Origin: Clostridia bacterium
GTDB lineage: Bacteria > Bacillota > Clostridia > Christensenellales > Aristaeellaceae
Length of the DNA: 48,078 bases
Assembly (NCBI GenBank): GCA_017550745.1
Contig: JAFZOG010000060.1
Span: 1-48,078 of the forward strand
Reading direction: 5' to 3'
Shown piece after piece: positions 29,975 through 39,654 of the stretch; within the stretch, counting starts at the first letter, position 1, and each line of letters starts with the position of its first letter. The notes below the pieces were generated by a model. That model saw nothing but the letters and a program-made list of their open reading frames with translations. It was not told where the DNA came from and ran no database searches. Made by a program: the position numbers and the translations under genes.

Positions 29975-32398
29975 TCATTCCGTGATGTTGATGGTCTTGC
30001 TCAGGGTGCCCACGGTAATGGTGTGTTCGCCGGGCTGATCGATGACCACTTCCAGCTCCACCACGCGCCAGTCGCCGCTGTTGATGGCCATGATCTTTTC
30101 GCCGATCACGGTATCGCCGTCCAGCACCTGCACGGTGGTCACGCCGTCAGCGCCATGGTTCCACATGAGGAAGTCCACGGTGAAGGGTTCGCCCGCCTTG
30201 GTTTCGATGAAGCTTTCCGTGCTGGTGGTGGTGCTGCCGTTGCTTTCGGTGGTCACTTCTTTGTTCACCCGGGGCAGGGTCAGGGCGTCGTAGGCAAATT
30301 CGGGCTGTTCGCCGTAGCGCATGCCGTACTTGTAGCAGAACAGCGGATCGCCCCAGTTGCCGGGCACGGAGTGGTTTTCATCGGAGATCATGGTGCCAAG
30401 CAGCATCAGCCTTACCCACTGGGAAGCGCCCTGGTCGCCCGCCAGGTTCTGCCACTGGATGCTGTCGCTCAGGGTATCACGGGCGATTTCTTTCACGATC
30501 ATGCCTTCCGGCACGCGGACGCCGTAGAGCAGTTCAGCGTACACGCAGGGCTCGGTGCTGGTGATGAATCCGCCCGCGCCGGTGCCGTGGTCGGCGGTGC
30601 GGCTGAAGTTCAGGAACAGCACGGCGTCGGCGTTGGTCATGGCGTAGGTGTTGGGATCGGTGCAGTTCGCCACGATCACCAGCTTCTTGCCCTCTTCCAC
30701 AGCGTCTTCCACGAGCATTTCAGCGGCGTCGTTGAACTGTGTGCAGTCCGCCACCACTACGTCCGCGTCCTCGATTTCGTCCACGACGGCGGCATAACCG
30801 GCAATCGCTTGCTTGATGGCCTCAGCGGTGGCCGTGGCGGCAGTGGAGCCGAAGTACACCTTCTGATCGGCCTTCAGGGGCAGCAATTCGCCGTCGTTCT
30901 TCACCAGCACGGCGGACTTGGCCTGCAGCTTGCGCTCGGTTTCCACGGTCTCCGGATTGCGGGCAGCCTGGAGCGTGTCCATATCCTTGATTTCCCAGGG
31001 CTCCGCGATGTAAGCGTCGCTGGCGGACAGGGACAGGGCGTAAGCCGCGTCGGAATAGGGATTCTCGAACAGGCCCAGTTCAAACTTGGTGCGCATCACC
31101 CGGCGGCAGGTTTCGTCCACGCGCTCCATGGAAATGAGGCCGGTGTTGATGGCTTCCACAATGGCGCTCAGGTCGCTGGTGTAGCCGGGGTTCTCCACAT
31201 TATAGCCAGTATCGGGGCTGCCGATCTGGTCCAGGCCCAGGTTAATGGTGTATGCGTAGCGCTCGGGAATGGTCAGGGCGTCCAGGTTGGTTCCGTCCAC
31301 GCCGACGCCGCCCGCGTTGTCCGCGCCCTCGGCGCCCCAGTCGGACAGCACCACGCCGTCAAAGCCCAGCGTGTCGCGCAGGTAGCTCATGGTCAAAGCG
31401 TCGAAGTCCACGTGGGAGCCGTCCCACAGGCCGGTAGAATAACCGTTGGTCATGACCCACTTGGGGCCGCCTTCCAGGGCCTTGGCCCAGGAGGCCATCC
31501 AGTTGTCCACGGTCTTGGTTTCGCTGTTCTCCGTAGCCACGGAGAAGGACGCGTCGCCGCCGCGGGCAATGAAATGCTTGGCGCAGGCATAAGCGCCGCC
31601 CTCGGCCTGGATGGCGATGATTTCTTCCTTGGACATCTCACCGGCGTACACCGGGTCTTCGCCGTTCCAGCTTCCCAATTCCATGCCGTAGGGGTGCAGC
31701 AGCACATGATAGCCTACCGCGCGGGTTTCCTTGGAGTAGCTTTCCCACAGCACTTTGGCCAGTTCCACGTCGTTGGCAGTACCCAGGGCGTCGTGGGGCG
31801 TATCGATCATGCCGCCCCAAGCGTTGTACTGGCGGTCAGAGGACAGGGTGATCGGAATGCCCAAACGGCCCATTTCGCCCATCTGCTGGATGGCGTTATG
31901 GTATTCGATCTGCTTCTCGGGCACGCCGTTGCTGTTATCCAGGAAGTGGGTCACGCCCATCTTCACGATGTAATAATACATGGATTTGCCGGTGGTGCCG
32001 CCCATCTGCGCCTCGGCGAAGATGTCCTCCGCCCACAGGTTTTCGGCAATGGAGAAATCCACGCCGCTGGGGTTGCCGCAGGTGCAGATATGCACGAACA
32101 TGGTGGCTTTTTCTTCTACGGTCATCTGGCTGATCAGGTCGGTGAGGCGGTCCTCGATGTCCGCCCGCCAGTCCTCATACACGTCCAGCGTGCCGTTGCC
32201 GTTCAAATCCTTGAATTGAAGGCCGTCCGCCTCGATGATCTCTTTCGCGGTAGCGCCAAGCTCTGCTTGGGTATCGGTCCCCGGAATGATGATGATTTCC
32301 ATCATCCGGTCGGAATAATCCGCTTCGGCAAAAGCGACGCCGCCCAAAGCCGAAGTTAGCGCAAGAAGCAGCGCCAGAAGCAGGGAGAGTTTTTTCAT
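29975..32398 (-). CDS. Secreted glycoside hydrolase family 3 (beta-glucosidase-like)
   Basis: 807 residues. A signal peptide (1-24, LSLLLALLLALTSALGGVAF) is followed by a calcium-binding-like DLNGNGTLDVYEDW at about 68-81 and an (alpha/beta)8 domain. Motifs are CAKHFIARG and the nucleophile in GVVLSDWGAEG. A second alpha/beta domain (about 500-680) and a beta-sandwich C-terminal domain of about 110 residues (TFLMWNHGADG-type) follow. ATG at 32398 is chosen because the signal peptide and AAAGGTGG fit; a frame from 32419 adds seven codons. It probably releases sugars from plant or host glycans; the precise linkage is not readable. Confidence 0.9.
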   Translation of the reverse strand: MKKLSLLLALLLALTSALGGVAFAEADYSDRMMEIIIIPGTDTQAELGATAKEIIEADGLQFKDLNGNGTLDVYEDWRADIEDRLTDLISQMTVEEKATMFVHICTCGNPSGVDFSIAENLWAEDIFAEAQMGGTTGKSMYYYIVKMGVTHFLDNSNGVPEKQIEYHNAIQQMGEMGRLGIPITLSSDRQYNAWGGMIDTPHDALGTANDVELAKVLWESYSKETRAVGYHVLLHPYGMELGSWNGEDPVYAGEMSKEEIIAIQAEGGAYACAKHFIARGGDASFSVATENSETKTVDNWMASWAKALEGGPKWVMTNGYSTGLWDGSHVDFDALTMSYLRDTLGFDGVVLSDWGAEGADNAGGVGVDGTNLDALTIPERYAYTINLGLDQIGSPDTGYNVENPGYTSDLSAIVEAINTGLISMERVDETCRRVMRTKFELGLFENPYSDAAYALSLSASDAYIAEPWEIKDMDTLQAARNPETVETERKLQAKSAVLVKNDGELLPLKADQKVYFGSTAATATAEAIKQAIAGYAAVVDEIEDADVVVADCTQFNDAAEMLVEDAVEEGKKLVIVANCTDPNTYAMTNADAVLFLNFSRTADHGTGAGGFITSTEPCVYAELLYGVRVPEGMIVKEIARDTLSDSIQWQNLAGDQGASQWVRLMLLGTMISDENHSVPGNWGDPLFCYKYGMRYGEQPEFAYDALTLPRVNKEVTTESNGSTTTSTESFIETKAGEPFTVDFLMWNHGADGVTTVQVLDGDTVIGEKIMAINSGDWRVVELEVVIDQPGEHTITVGTLSKTINITE

Positions 32399-32575
32399 GA
32401 TCCAGCCACCTTTCATCATGTATTGGGGAGAAAGCTTCTCACCATTTCAGCTTTATTGTAAAGGCTGGCGAGGTCGTCCGTCTGTTTATTTTGCGCACAA
32501 CTTGTATGGAGAACGAATATAAAAGCGTGGAATATGGAAAATCCGACCCAAAGAATAAGAAAATATAGTTCAGGA

Positions 32576-33997
32576 TCAGGCAGGTGACGGTTCCGTTTCC
32601 CGGCTGTAGATCCGGCTTCCCACGCGGACGCCCCAAGCGCGGCCGTCCCGGAAGAAAAATTCCAGGCGGGCCCGCATCTTTTCCGGGTCCTTCCGATCCA
32701 TGGCAAGGAACCGTCCCGCGCCGCAATAGACCAAATCCGCGTCATGACCAGAGACCCGGACGTGCCCGGAAGCATCCACCCGGACCACGGCGGGTTCTCC
32801 CTCGTGGGCGATGTAGCTGCCTTCCAGCATGGGCAGATCGGAAAAAACACGGTCCACCGGGCAGAACCAGCGGTGGGATTCCGAAAGCGGCAGGCCAGTC
32901 ACGGCGTTGTACAGCGTCCACATGATATCGTCCATATCTGCGTCGCCCAGGCTGCAAAGCACTGCAAAACCGTATCCTTCCCCCAGCAGCAGCCCGCCCT
33001 TGGTGGAGACCCCGTGGAGGCCGCCGGAATGCTCGCAGACCACGTGCCCGGCTTTCACCCGTTTGTACAGCCCCAGCCCGTACACCGCCTGATCTGTGGC
33101 GGGGATTTCAGCGCCGATCATCCGTTCCACCGCCGCCCGGGGCAGCACCTGGCGGCCTTCGTGAACACCGTAATTGGACAGGCAGCGGTAATATGCCGCC
33201 ATGTCCCGCGCCGTGGATTTCACCATGGCGCAGCCCCGGAAGGGCGGCAGAACGCTCCAGTGATCGTCGCAGACCAGCGTATCGCCCTCATATTCAAACA
33301 GGGAAACGATATTGTCCCCGGCCATGGAATGGGCGCTGACGCAGTCGTTGTCCATCAATGTGCGCGTCATGCCCAGCGGGGCGAAAACCCGCTCCTGGCA
33401 GAAGGCTTCCAGGGGCATGCCCGCCTCCTGATCCACCACATAAGAAAGAACGGCATATCCTTCGTTGCAGTAGCTCATGTTTTCCCCAGGCGCGCCCACC
33501 GTGGGATAAGGGCAGCGGGCGATGTAATCTATGATCTGTTCGATCCGGTCCATCCGGTTCGGAGAGGAAGCGCGCATATTCCGGATCCATTTGCTGTCCC
33601 GGCCCGGAGAATTCATGGCGATCGACCATTCCAGCGGCTCTATGGGCGGGATACCCGCGGTGTGCTGCGCCAGCGTGCGCAGGGTGACCATATCCTTAGG
33701 CGCGCCGGGAACGGAGAAATCCGGGAAATACCGGGCGACGGGATCATCATAGCTCAGCTTTCCCTCGCACTCCAAAATAGCAATGGCCAGGGCGGTGATG
33801 GACTTGGACATGGACGCGATGCCATAAACCGTGTCCCCATCCACGGGGTAGGTAAAATCCTTGTCCCGATACCCGTACCCTTTTTCAAAAATAACGCCGT
33901 CCGGGCCGCATACGCATACGCTGGCATTGGGCAGCCTGTCCCGCCGAATCAATTCCTGAATCCGCTGATCCGCCGCGCAGAAATCGATGGTATTCAT
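32576..33997 (-). CDS. Serine hydrolase, beta-lactamase class C family
   Basis: 473 residues. The active-site motifs are in order: SMSKS (nucleophile Ser, Lys), YCN (Tyr, Asn) and HSG. There is no signal peptide, so it is cytosolic, unlike resistance enzymes. A C-terminal beta domain of about 110 residues (from about 360) adds a lipocalin-like extension, as in peptidase/esterase members of the family. The start ATG at 33997 follows AAAAGGAGC. It is probably a D-aminopeptidase or esterase rather than an antibiotic hydrolase; substrate unknown. It sits between PPTase and the GH3 gene, each with its own start. Confidence 0.85.
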   Translation of the reverse strand: MNTIDFCAADQRIQELIRRDRLPNASVCVCGPDGVIFEKGYGYRDKDFTYPVDGDTVYGIASMSKSITALAIAILECEGKLSYDDPVARYFPDFSVPGAPKDMVTLRTLAQHTAGIPPIEPLEWSIAMNSPGRDSKWIRNMRASSPNRMDRIEQIIDYIARCPYPTVGAPGENMSYCNEGYAVLSYVVDQEAGMPLEAFCQERVFAPLGMTRTLMDNDCVSAHSMAGDNIVSLFEYEGDTLVCDDHWSVLPPFRGCAMVKSTARDMAAYYRCLSNYGVHEGRQVLPRAAVERMIGAEIPATDQAVYGLGLYKRVKAGHVVCEHSGGLHGVSTKGGLLLGEGYGFAVLCSLGDADMDDIMWTLYNAVTGLPLSESHRWFCPVDRVFSDLPMLEGSYIAHEGEPAVVRVDASGHVRVSGHDADLVYCGAGRFLAMDRKDPEKMRARLEFFFRDGRAWGVRVGSRIYSRETEPSPA

Positions 33998-34103
33998 CTT
34001 CTGTCCGCTCCTTTTGTAGATCACGATGTTCACGGCCGCGCCGACGATATTCCCGGTCATGGCAAGGTCTGGGTTGTTTCTTCGCCGGACGGCTATATGG
34101 CTT

Positions 34104-34811
34104 TCATTGCCGTCCCTGCCCACAGTCAAGCGTTTCCAGAACCCATTGAAACGGTTTTACGGATAAGCCTTCCCTGTCCCGAACTGCTCTGCCAACGCTG
34201 CAAACGGCATATCTGTACTCGTCGCCTTGATGAAATTCCTTGAAGAAATACTGTCTTTCATCGACGCTGTGCCTCACGGAGGTTTTTCCCTCTTCAAGAA
34301 GGACACAAAAGGCATCAGGCGGCAGCATAAATCCCAGTCCCGTGGCCTTCATGAAGCTCTCCTTGAGCGTCCAATACCGAAAGAACAGCTCGTTTCGGCT
34401 TTCACCTTCCCCGCAGCTGCAAAGAGACCTGTATTCCTCCGAAAAGAAAAACTGTTCCGCGATTTCGATGCCGATGTCCGTGACCTTCTCAACATCGCAT
34501 CCAATATCACTGTCTGAGATCGCACACATGACCTTGGTGCCCGAATGGGACAGATTGAATTGGATGCAGTCCGTGTTCGTGAGCCGTGGCTTCTGGTATT
34601 TCCCATAGGAAAACGCGAAATCATGTATTCCAAGCCCGGACAGCGCCGCCTCAAGCAGCGCTCCCGCGCCGAGAGACAGGCGCTTATCTTTTGGGAATCT
34701 CATTCGGTTGACCTTTTCCCTGCGTTCCCGCGACACGGATTCATACAGACGCAGATACAGCGAAGGATCCCGAAGCTCATCAACATCCGCTGTGAGTATT
34801 TGAATATCCAT
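34104..34811 (-). CDS. 4'-phosphopantetheinyl transferase, Sfp type
   Basis: 235 residues in two similar halves. Motifs are FNLSHSGTKVMCAISD, GCDVEKV (the acidic Mg2+ residues), and WTLKESFMKATG (Trp, Lys, Glu, Lys). It transfers the phosphopantetheine arm of CoA to a serine on carrier proteins. ATG at 34811 is chosen because AGGAAGAA precedes it; a longer frame to 34892 adds 27 residues with no match. No polyketide or non-ribosomal synthase is in the window, so the target carrier protein is elsewhere. Confidence 0.9.
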   Translation of the reverse strand: MDIQILTADVDELRDPSLYLRLYESVSRERREKVNRMRFPKDKRLSLGAGALLEAALSGLGIHDFAFSYGKYQKPRLTNTDCIQFNLSHSGTKVMCAISDSDIGCDVEKVTDIGIEIAEQFFFSEEYRSLCSCGEGESRNELFFRYWTLKESFMKATGLGFMLPPDAFCVLLEEGKTSVRHSVDERQYFFKEFHQGDEYRYAVCSVGRAVRDREGLSVKPFQWVLETLDCGQGRQ

Positions 34812-35177
34812 ATTTCTTCCTATCGTCACAAATCGGAGCCCAAGGGCGGCCGATTCCGCCACGCACAGCCATTTCAAAAAGCGTGGGCACATCGTCCCTT
34901 ACGGAAAAACTGCTAAAGTTTGAGCAGCAGTTCCTCCGACAGGCGCCATGTCCGGAACAGTGTGTTCCGTTTCAGGGTTTCTTACGGCGAATGGGGCGTT
35001 CAGCGCATTCGGGCCGATCCTAATAATGACCGTGTACAAGCAGCCGGCATCCTGTCGGCCGATGTTTCATTCAAAACGATTATACGTCATCTGCATGGAA
35101 ATGGCAAGATATGCTCCGTCTGCCCCAGAGCCATCTCATTGAAAAGTATTGGCAGCAGGAAAAAGGAGATGGAAAGC

Positions 35178-35285
35178 ATGTACATTATCCGTAAGGGCGA
35201 AATTAGCGCCTGTTTCCAAACCAATAAAAATGCAAAACCAAAAGGGAAAACAAGAAAAACGTCGAATAATCCGTATGCGGTGTAA
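35178..35285 (+). CDS. Possible small basic protein, unknown
   Basis: 35 residues (MYIIRKGEISACFQTNKNAK ... then basic tail PKGKTRKTSNNPYAV). ATG at 35178 stands nine bases after AAAAGGAG; an in-frame ATG at 35169 would place that site too close. No family is recognised. It is the only likely gene in the 34812-35718 gap, which otherwise holds the repeat at 35301 and unremarkable sequence. Confidence 0.4.
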   Translation: MYIIRKGEISACFQTNKNAKPKGKTRKTSNNPYAV

Positions 35286-35300
35286 ACCATCGAAAACATT

Positions 35301-35560
35301 CAGGCTGTCGAAAAACCTCCGGGATGTATCGAAGGGCCGCAGCCCTTCGATTTTTAAATCCGCAGGGGCCGAAGCGCCCGGAAAACGGTACAGTGTACCG
35401 TTTTCAGCGTAGGCCGGGCGGCAGCCCAAGGCGGTCGCCGGGGCCCGAAGCGCCCGGAAAACCTGCCCTTGGGCTGGTTTTCAGCGAAGGGCGGGCCGGA
35501 AGACCCCGGGCAGGCAGCTGAAAGCTGCTTCCGCTATCGAAAATACTTTTTCGACACCCT
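35301..35560. repeat. GC-rich multi-hairpin interspersed repeat, copy A
   Basis: It starts AGGCTGTCGAAAAA and ends TTTTTCGACACCCT, giving terminal inverted repeats. Inside are the hairpins GAAGGGCCGCAGCCCTTC and CAGCTGAAAGCTG. It contains an extra 76-base module (35387-35462) with a perfect hairpin on AAAACGGTACAGTGTACC, relative to copy B at 45466. The rest matches copy B almost base for base, including GCCGAAGCGCCCGGAAAAC. Confidence 0.75.
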
Positions 35561-35718
35561 CAACATTACTCTTCCCCAAATAGTCGGATATAAATCAGTC
35601 CTTGCGGCGGAGAATGCCGGACAGACCGCAGACTTCTTACAGGAATTTTGGTTTTTTTGGAGAATACCAATAATGAGAAACAGAGCGAAAAACAGATGAT
35701 CGCAGAAAGGATACCGGC

Positions 35719-36765
35719 ATGAAAAAGACCAATTTGAAGAAGTATACGGATTTTCTGGTCAAGGAAACGGAAGCGCTCCTGAACATCGATTCTCCCACAG
35801 GCTATACGGAAGAAGCAGTTGCCTGGGTGAAGGGCGAGTTTGAAAAGTTAGGCTTTGAAACAAAGCTGACCAACAAAGGCGGCGTGCTTGTTTCCTTCGG
35901 CGGCAGCGACGTGGAAAACGGGCTGCTGCTGGAAGCGCACGTGGATACGCTCGGCGGCATGGTGGCGGAAATCAAAGGAAACGGACGTCTCCGGCTCACC
36001 AACTTGGGCGGCATGAACCCCAACAATGCCGAAACTGAAAACGTCCGCGTCGTAACAAAGCTCAACGGCAATTATGAAGGAACCTTCCAGCTCTGCAACG
36101 CTTCCATCCATGTGAACGGCGAATACGACAACATCAAGCGGGGATGGGATACCTGCGAAGTCGTTCTGGATGAAGACGTAAAGAAAAAGGAAGATACCGA
36201 GAAGCTTGGCATCGCTGTCGGCGATATCGTATGCTTTGAGCCAAACGTCCGGATCACGAAATCCGGCTACATCAAGTCCCGTTTTTTGGACGACAAATTG
36301 AGCGTCGGCATTCTCCTGGGACTTGCGAAATATATCCGGGATGAAAAAATCGTCCCGAAACGCGCGCTGTTTGCCCATATCACGGTATTTGAGGAGGTGG
36401 GGCACGGCGGCGCAGGCAATGTCCCCGCGGGATGCACGGAAGCGATTTCTGTGGATATGGGCTGCGTCGGCGAAGGCTTGCAGTGTACGGAGAAGCAGGT
36501 TTCCATCTGCGCCAAGGACAGTCACGGTCCGTACAGCTATCCGGTGGTCAAAGGGCTGATCGAAACCGCGAAGGCGTGCGGCGCGGATTACGCAGTGGAT
36601 ATTTATCCGTATTACGGCAGCGATGTGGAAGCGACGCTCAGAGCAGGCAGCGACATGCGACACGGGCTGATCGGCGCGGGCGTATACGCTTCCCACGGCT
36701 ACGAGAGAAGCCACAGAGACGGCGCGGAAAACACGCTGCGTTTGCTGATAGCATATGCACTATAA
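35719..36765 (+). CDS. M42-family metallopeptidase (glutamyl aminopeptidase type)
   Basis: 348 residues, normal for M42. Metal and catalytic motifs are EAHVDTLGG (H74, D76), SRFLDDKLS (D191/D192), FEEVGHGG (E225, E226), SVDMG and a distal SHGYERSH. The usual insert forming the tetrahedral assembly interface (about 85-170) is present. It is cytosolic and releases N-terminal residues from peptides. Starts with ATG at 35719 after AGAAAGGAT. A paralogue follows 137 bases downstream. Confidence 0.92.
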   Translation: MKKTNLKKYTDFLVKETEALLNIDSPTGYTEEAVAWVKGEFEKLGFETKLTNKGGVLVSFGGSDVENGLLLEAHVDTLGGMVAEIKGNGRLRLTNLGGMNPNNAETENVRVVTKLNGNYEGTFQLCNASIHVNGEYDNIKRGWDTCEVVLDEDVKKKEDTEKLGIAVGDIVCFEPNVRITKSGYIKSRFLDDKLSVGILLGLAKYIRDEKIVPKRALFAHITVFEEVGHGGAGNVPAGCTEAISVDMGCVGEGLQCTEKQVSICAKDSHGPYSYPVVKGLIETAKACGADYAVDIYPYYGSDVEATLRAGSDMRHGLIGAGVYASHGYERSHRDGAENTLRLLIAYAL

Positions 36766-36902
36766 ACAGAACAGTACAGTCATGAATCCCATCCCGGTTT
36801 TTTGGATGAAGGGGACATCTCACAGGAAGAATAATATCAGGTTTCCTCAGAAAGCGCATTGTGTGTTTCAACAGGAAAACAAAGAACAGGAGGCATCCAC
36901 GT

Positions 36903-37970
36903 ATGAACCGCCTTGAAATGATTTCCGCCCTCTCCAACGCTTTCGGCCCTTCCGGCTTTGAGGATGACGTATTAGCGCTCGTCCGCCAATTCGCGCCGAA
37001 GGATGCCCGCATGGAGGAAGATTCCCTGCGGAATCTTTACATCCATCGGAAGGAGAATACGGGAAGCCGTCCTGTAGTTCAGCTGGACGCCCATTCGGAT
37101 GAAGTGGGTTTTATGGTGCAGGCCATCCGACCGAACGGGACGCTGAAATACATCACCCTGGGCAGCTGGGTGCATAGCAACATCCCAGCGCATAAAGTGA
37201 AAGTTCGCGCGAAGGACGGCAGCCTCATTTCCGGCGTGGTTGCCGCCAAACCGCCGCACTTTATGACCGCTGAAGAAAAAACAAAAATGCCCGCCCTGGA
37301 CGAAATGTCCATTGACGTGGGGGCATCCAGTCCGGAAGAAGCAAGGGACGGCTTCGGCATCCGCGTGGCCGCTCCCGTTGCGCCGGACGTGGCTTTTGAA
37401 TATGATGAAAAGCATGATCTCATGATCGGAAAAGCCTTTGACAACCGCCTGGGGTGCGCGGCAATTCTGGCTGCAATGGAAGCCTTGGCAGGAGAAGAAC
37501 TCTCTGTTGATATCGTCGGAGCAATGGCCTCTCAGGAAGAGATGGGCACAAGGGGCGCAAATGTCACGGCCCGCCATGTCAAGCCGGATATCGCCATCGT
37601 TTTTGAAGGAAGCCCGGCGGATGATACCGTGGTGGAACCCTGGCTATCCCAAACCGCTGTACACCGCGGCCCGATGCTGCGGCACATTGACGCGCGAATG
37701 ATCACGAATCCGCGTTTCCAGCGCTGGGCGCTGGATCTGGCTGAAGATATGCGCATTCCTGTCCAGGAGGCGGTGCGCACAGGGGGAGCCACCAATGGCG
37801 CTCCGATCCATCTGTCCAATCAGGGCGTTCCCTGCATCGTGATTGGTTTTCCCGTTCGCTATATCCACAGCCATTATGGAATCGCTTCACTGGCTGATTT
37901 TGAAAATGGGGTGAAGCTGGCTGTGGAGATCATCAGAAAACTGGATGCGAAGGTAATCGGAGCGTTTTAA
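36903..37970 (+). CDS. M42-family metallopeptidase (second paralogue)
   Basis: 355 residues. Motifs: DAHSDEVGF (H64, D66), GKAFDNRLGC, ASQEEMGTRGA, and VFEGSPADD, with a terminal HSHYG. ATG at 36903 follows AGGAGG; the longer frame from 36861 lacks a good site. It is in the same orientation as the first M42 gene but shares only family-level similarity, so the two probably prefer different N-terminal residues. The gap between them holds nothing recognisable. Confidence 0.9.
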   Translation: MNRLEMISALSNAFGPSGFEDDVLALVRQFAPKDARMEEDSLRNLYIHRKENTGSRPVVQLDAHSDEVGFMVQAIRPNGTLKYITLGSWVHSNIPAHKVKVRAKDGSLISGVVAAKPPHFMTAEEKTKMPALDEMSIDVGASSPEEARDGFGIRVAAPVAPDVAFEYDEKHDLMIGKAFDNRLGCAAILAAMEALAGEELSVDIVGAMASQEEMGTRGANVTARHVKPDIAIVFEGSPADDTVVEPWLSQTAVHRGPMLRHIDARMITNPRFQRWALDLAEDMRIPVQEAVRTGGATNGAPIHLSNQGVPCIVIGFPVRYIHSHYGIASLADFENGVKLAVEIIRKLDAKVIGAF

Positions 37971-38017
37971 TATTTCCGTTTAACGAAAAATTGAGAGCGG
38001 TACGGAGGAAACGCATC

Positions 38018-38806
38018 ATGGTACAGATCAGGATTGTGGACAGGGATAACGCGGTTCTCGGAGAAACAGAACATCCATCAGAAGCGGGGCTATGTCTCGA
38101 TCATGTGTGGCAGGAAGGGGATTGTATCCTGTTCTTTGCGCCGGCCGGCTCCCATTTGCGTATCGGGATAGATGCCTCCATGCTCCAGGGAGAAGTCTAT
38201 CTTCCATCGGGAGAAATGGCTTGGCGCGTTCCGTTTGGAGAACAACGCCTTGCTTATTCCCCGAGCTTATTTGACGGGAAAAGGCACATCATCACTGCCC
38301 ACGCCATGGGAAAGGACGAAGCAGCGCTGCGCCGCGACCTGGCCCGCAATCCGCTGGATCTGCGCGGGGACACAAATTATTATCCCCATTGTACAGCCAA
38401 TGTGGAAACCAGGAATGAATCCGTGTTTGCCGCCCGAAATGTGATCGACGGCCTGCGTTTCAATACATCCCATGGGGAATGGCCTTTTGAAAGCTGGGGG
38501 ATCGGGGCGCGGGAGGACGCCTGGTGCCTGCTGGACTTTGGCAGAGAGGTTTTTGTGGACAGTATGGCGCTGACTCTGCGGGCGGATTTCCCCCATGACG
38601 CTTATTGGGTTTCCGCCTGCGTGGTGTCTTCCAACGGCAAAGAAATCATGTTTGATTTGGAAAAGACAAAAGAACGTCAATGGATCCATCTGGGCGGTCA
38701 AAACGTGCGCTGGCTCCGGCTGGATAAAATGCTCAAAAGCAATGACCCTTCCGCTTTCCCTTCCCTCCGCGCCTGGGAGGTATATGGATTTGACCACTGC
38801 GAATAA
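38018..38806 (+). CDS. Discoidin-like (F5/8 type C) carbohydrate-binding domain protein, unknown role
   Basis: 262 residues, no signal peptide or membrane helix. The C-terminal half (about 130-262) has the galactose-binding beta-sandwich pattern: AARNVIDGLRFNTSHGEWPF, AWCLLDFGREVFVDSMALTL, then WIHLGGQNVRWLRLDKM and a terminal SLRAWEVYGF. The N-terminal half is beta-rich and unassigned. ATG at 38018 is preferred over the earlier frame start because GGAGG lies upstream. It is 48 bases after the second M42 gene and probably co-transcribed with it. Function is inferred only as a sugar-binding module. Confidence 0.7.
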   Translation: MVQIRIVDRDNAVLGETEHPSEAGLCLDHVWQEGDCILFFAPAGSHLRIGIDASMLQGEVYLPSGEMAWRVPFGEQRLAYSPSLFDGKRHIITAHAMGKDEAALRRDLARNPLDLRGDTNYYPHCTANVETRNESVFAARNVIDGLRFNTSHGEWPFESWGIGAREDAWCLLDFGREVFVDSMALTLRADFPHDAYWVSACVVSSNGKEIMFDLEKTKERQWIHLGGQNVRWLRLDKMLKSNDPSAFPSLRAWEVYGFDHCE

Positions 38807-38997
38807 TATCGCCCGCATATACGCATAAGATTTGTGAAAAAAGACAAGCGATTTCAGAAATTGACGCTTTCGTGTGACACACAACAGCCCTTAAGCCCTT
38901 ATGCCACAATGCTTTCAGGCCTTTTCTCGTGACAAAGCATGTGACAGAAGGGAGAAAAAGCGTATACATCCCGTTTCAGCGTTTCTAAAAGCGCTAA

Positions 38998-39038
38998 GAA
39001 AAACCCGCAAGCCCTTACCTGATAAGGATTTGCGGGTT
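38998..39038 (-). terminator. Intrinsic terminator of tRNA-Arg(CCG)
   Basis: On the minus strand AACCCGCAA pairs with TTGCGGGTT, with an inner CCTTA/TAAGG, followed by a T-run. It starts two bases after the tRNA. Confidence 0.85.
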
Positions 39039-39040
39039 AG

Positions 39041-39114
39041 TACGCCCGGTGCGATTCGAACGCATGGCCTTCAGAGTCGGAGTCTGACACTCTATCCAAC
39101 TGAGCTACGGGCGC
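39041..39114 (-). tRNA. tRNA-Arg (anticodon CCG)
   Basis: The cloverleaf has acceptor GCGCCCG with CGGGCGT, D-arm GCTC/GAGT, anticodon stem TCAGA/TCTGA with loop CTCCGAC, T-arm ATGCG/CGCAC with loop TTCGAAT, and discriminator A. It reads CGG. CCA is not encoded, unlike the CCT tRNA. A strong promoter and a terminator bracket it. Confidence 0.95.
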
Positions 39115-39143
39115 AAGCAGCTTTCTCTTTGGAAAGCGCAAAT

Positions 39144-39172
39144 AGTATACCGTAAAACGCAGCGCTTGTCAA
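39144..39172 (-). promoter_or_regulatory. Promoter of tRNA-Arg(CCG)
   Basis: On the minus strand a consensus TTGACA (39167-39172) and TATACT (39144-39149) are exactly 17 bases apart, 30 bases before the tRNA. Confidence 0.85.
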
Positions 39173-39177
39173 GGTCC

Positions 39178-39440
39178 AATACAGAAAATTCAGGGCTATC
39201 TCATTGGTTCTGCTGCTGGCACATATCTGCGCTTTGGCAGCCGGCACCCAAGCTTCGCTCTCTGTTGATAACATTTGATATCAATTCTCAACGAATCATC
39301 TTCGGAAAACAAACCCCAAATTATACGTTTGTGTTCCTAATAAGTATATACTGTATATATTCACATAGCAATTACACCATATATTGTATTTTACAAAAAC
39401 CACCCGCTAATTGGAATATATAATACAGAAAATTCAGGGC
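39178..39440. repeat. Pair of 19-base direct repeats
   Basis: AATACAGAAAATTCAGGGC occurs at 39178-39196 and again at 39422-39440. The 225 bases between are AT-rich with no gene. It could be the trace of an excised insertion or a duplication. No other gene is apparent from 39115 to 39654. Confidence 0.55.
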
Positions 39441-39654
39441 CATTTTTCGTTCCCAACAGCATCCAACAGGAAATGCTATTTGTATAATCAGATGCGAAAA
39501 TGAGTATGCCATCCTAAATAGATGAAAAGCAAATAAGGATCGTTTGGTTTCCAATCAAGCAAAGGATGACTACTGTGAAGAAGCTGGGATTCCTGTGTTA
39601 TGAAGATGGAGAGCTGCCGGCTTCCGGATCAAAAGTAAGAGAAGGGAAGCAGAA

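Noticed and set aside
30023-32359. 778-codon frame opposite the GH3 gene
   Set aside because: Low-complexity antisense shadow; the minus-strand GH3 has a signal peptide and catalytic motifs.
32744-34243. 499-codon frame opposite the serine hydrolase gene
   Set aside because: The SMSKS, YCN and HSG motifs lie on the minus strand; this frame has no family pattern.
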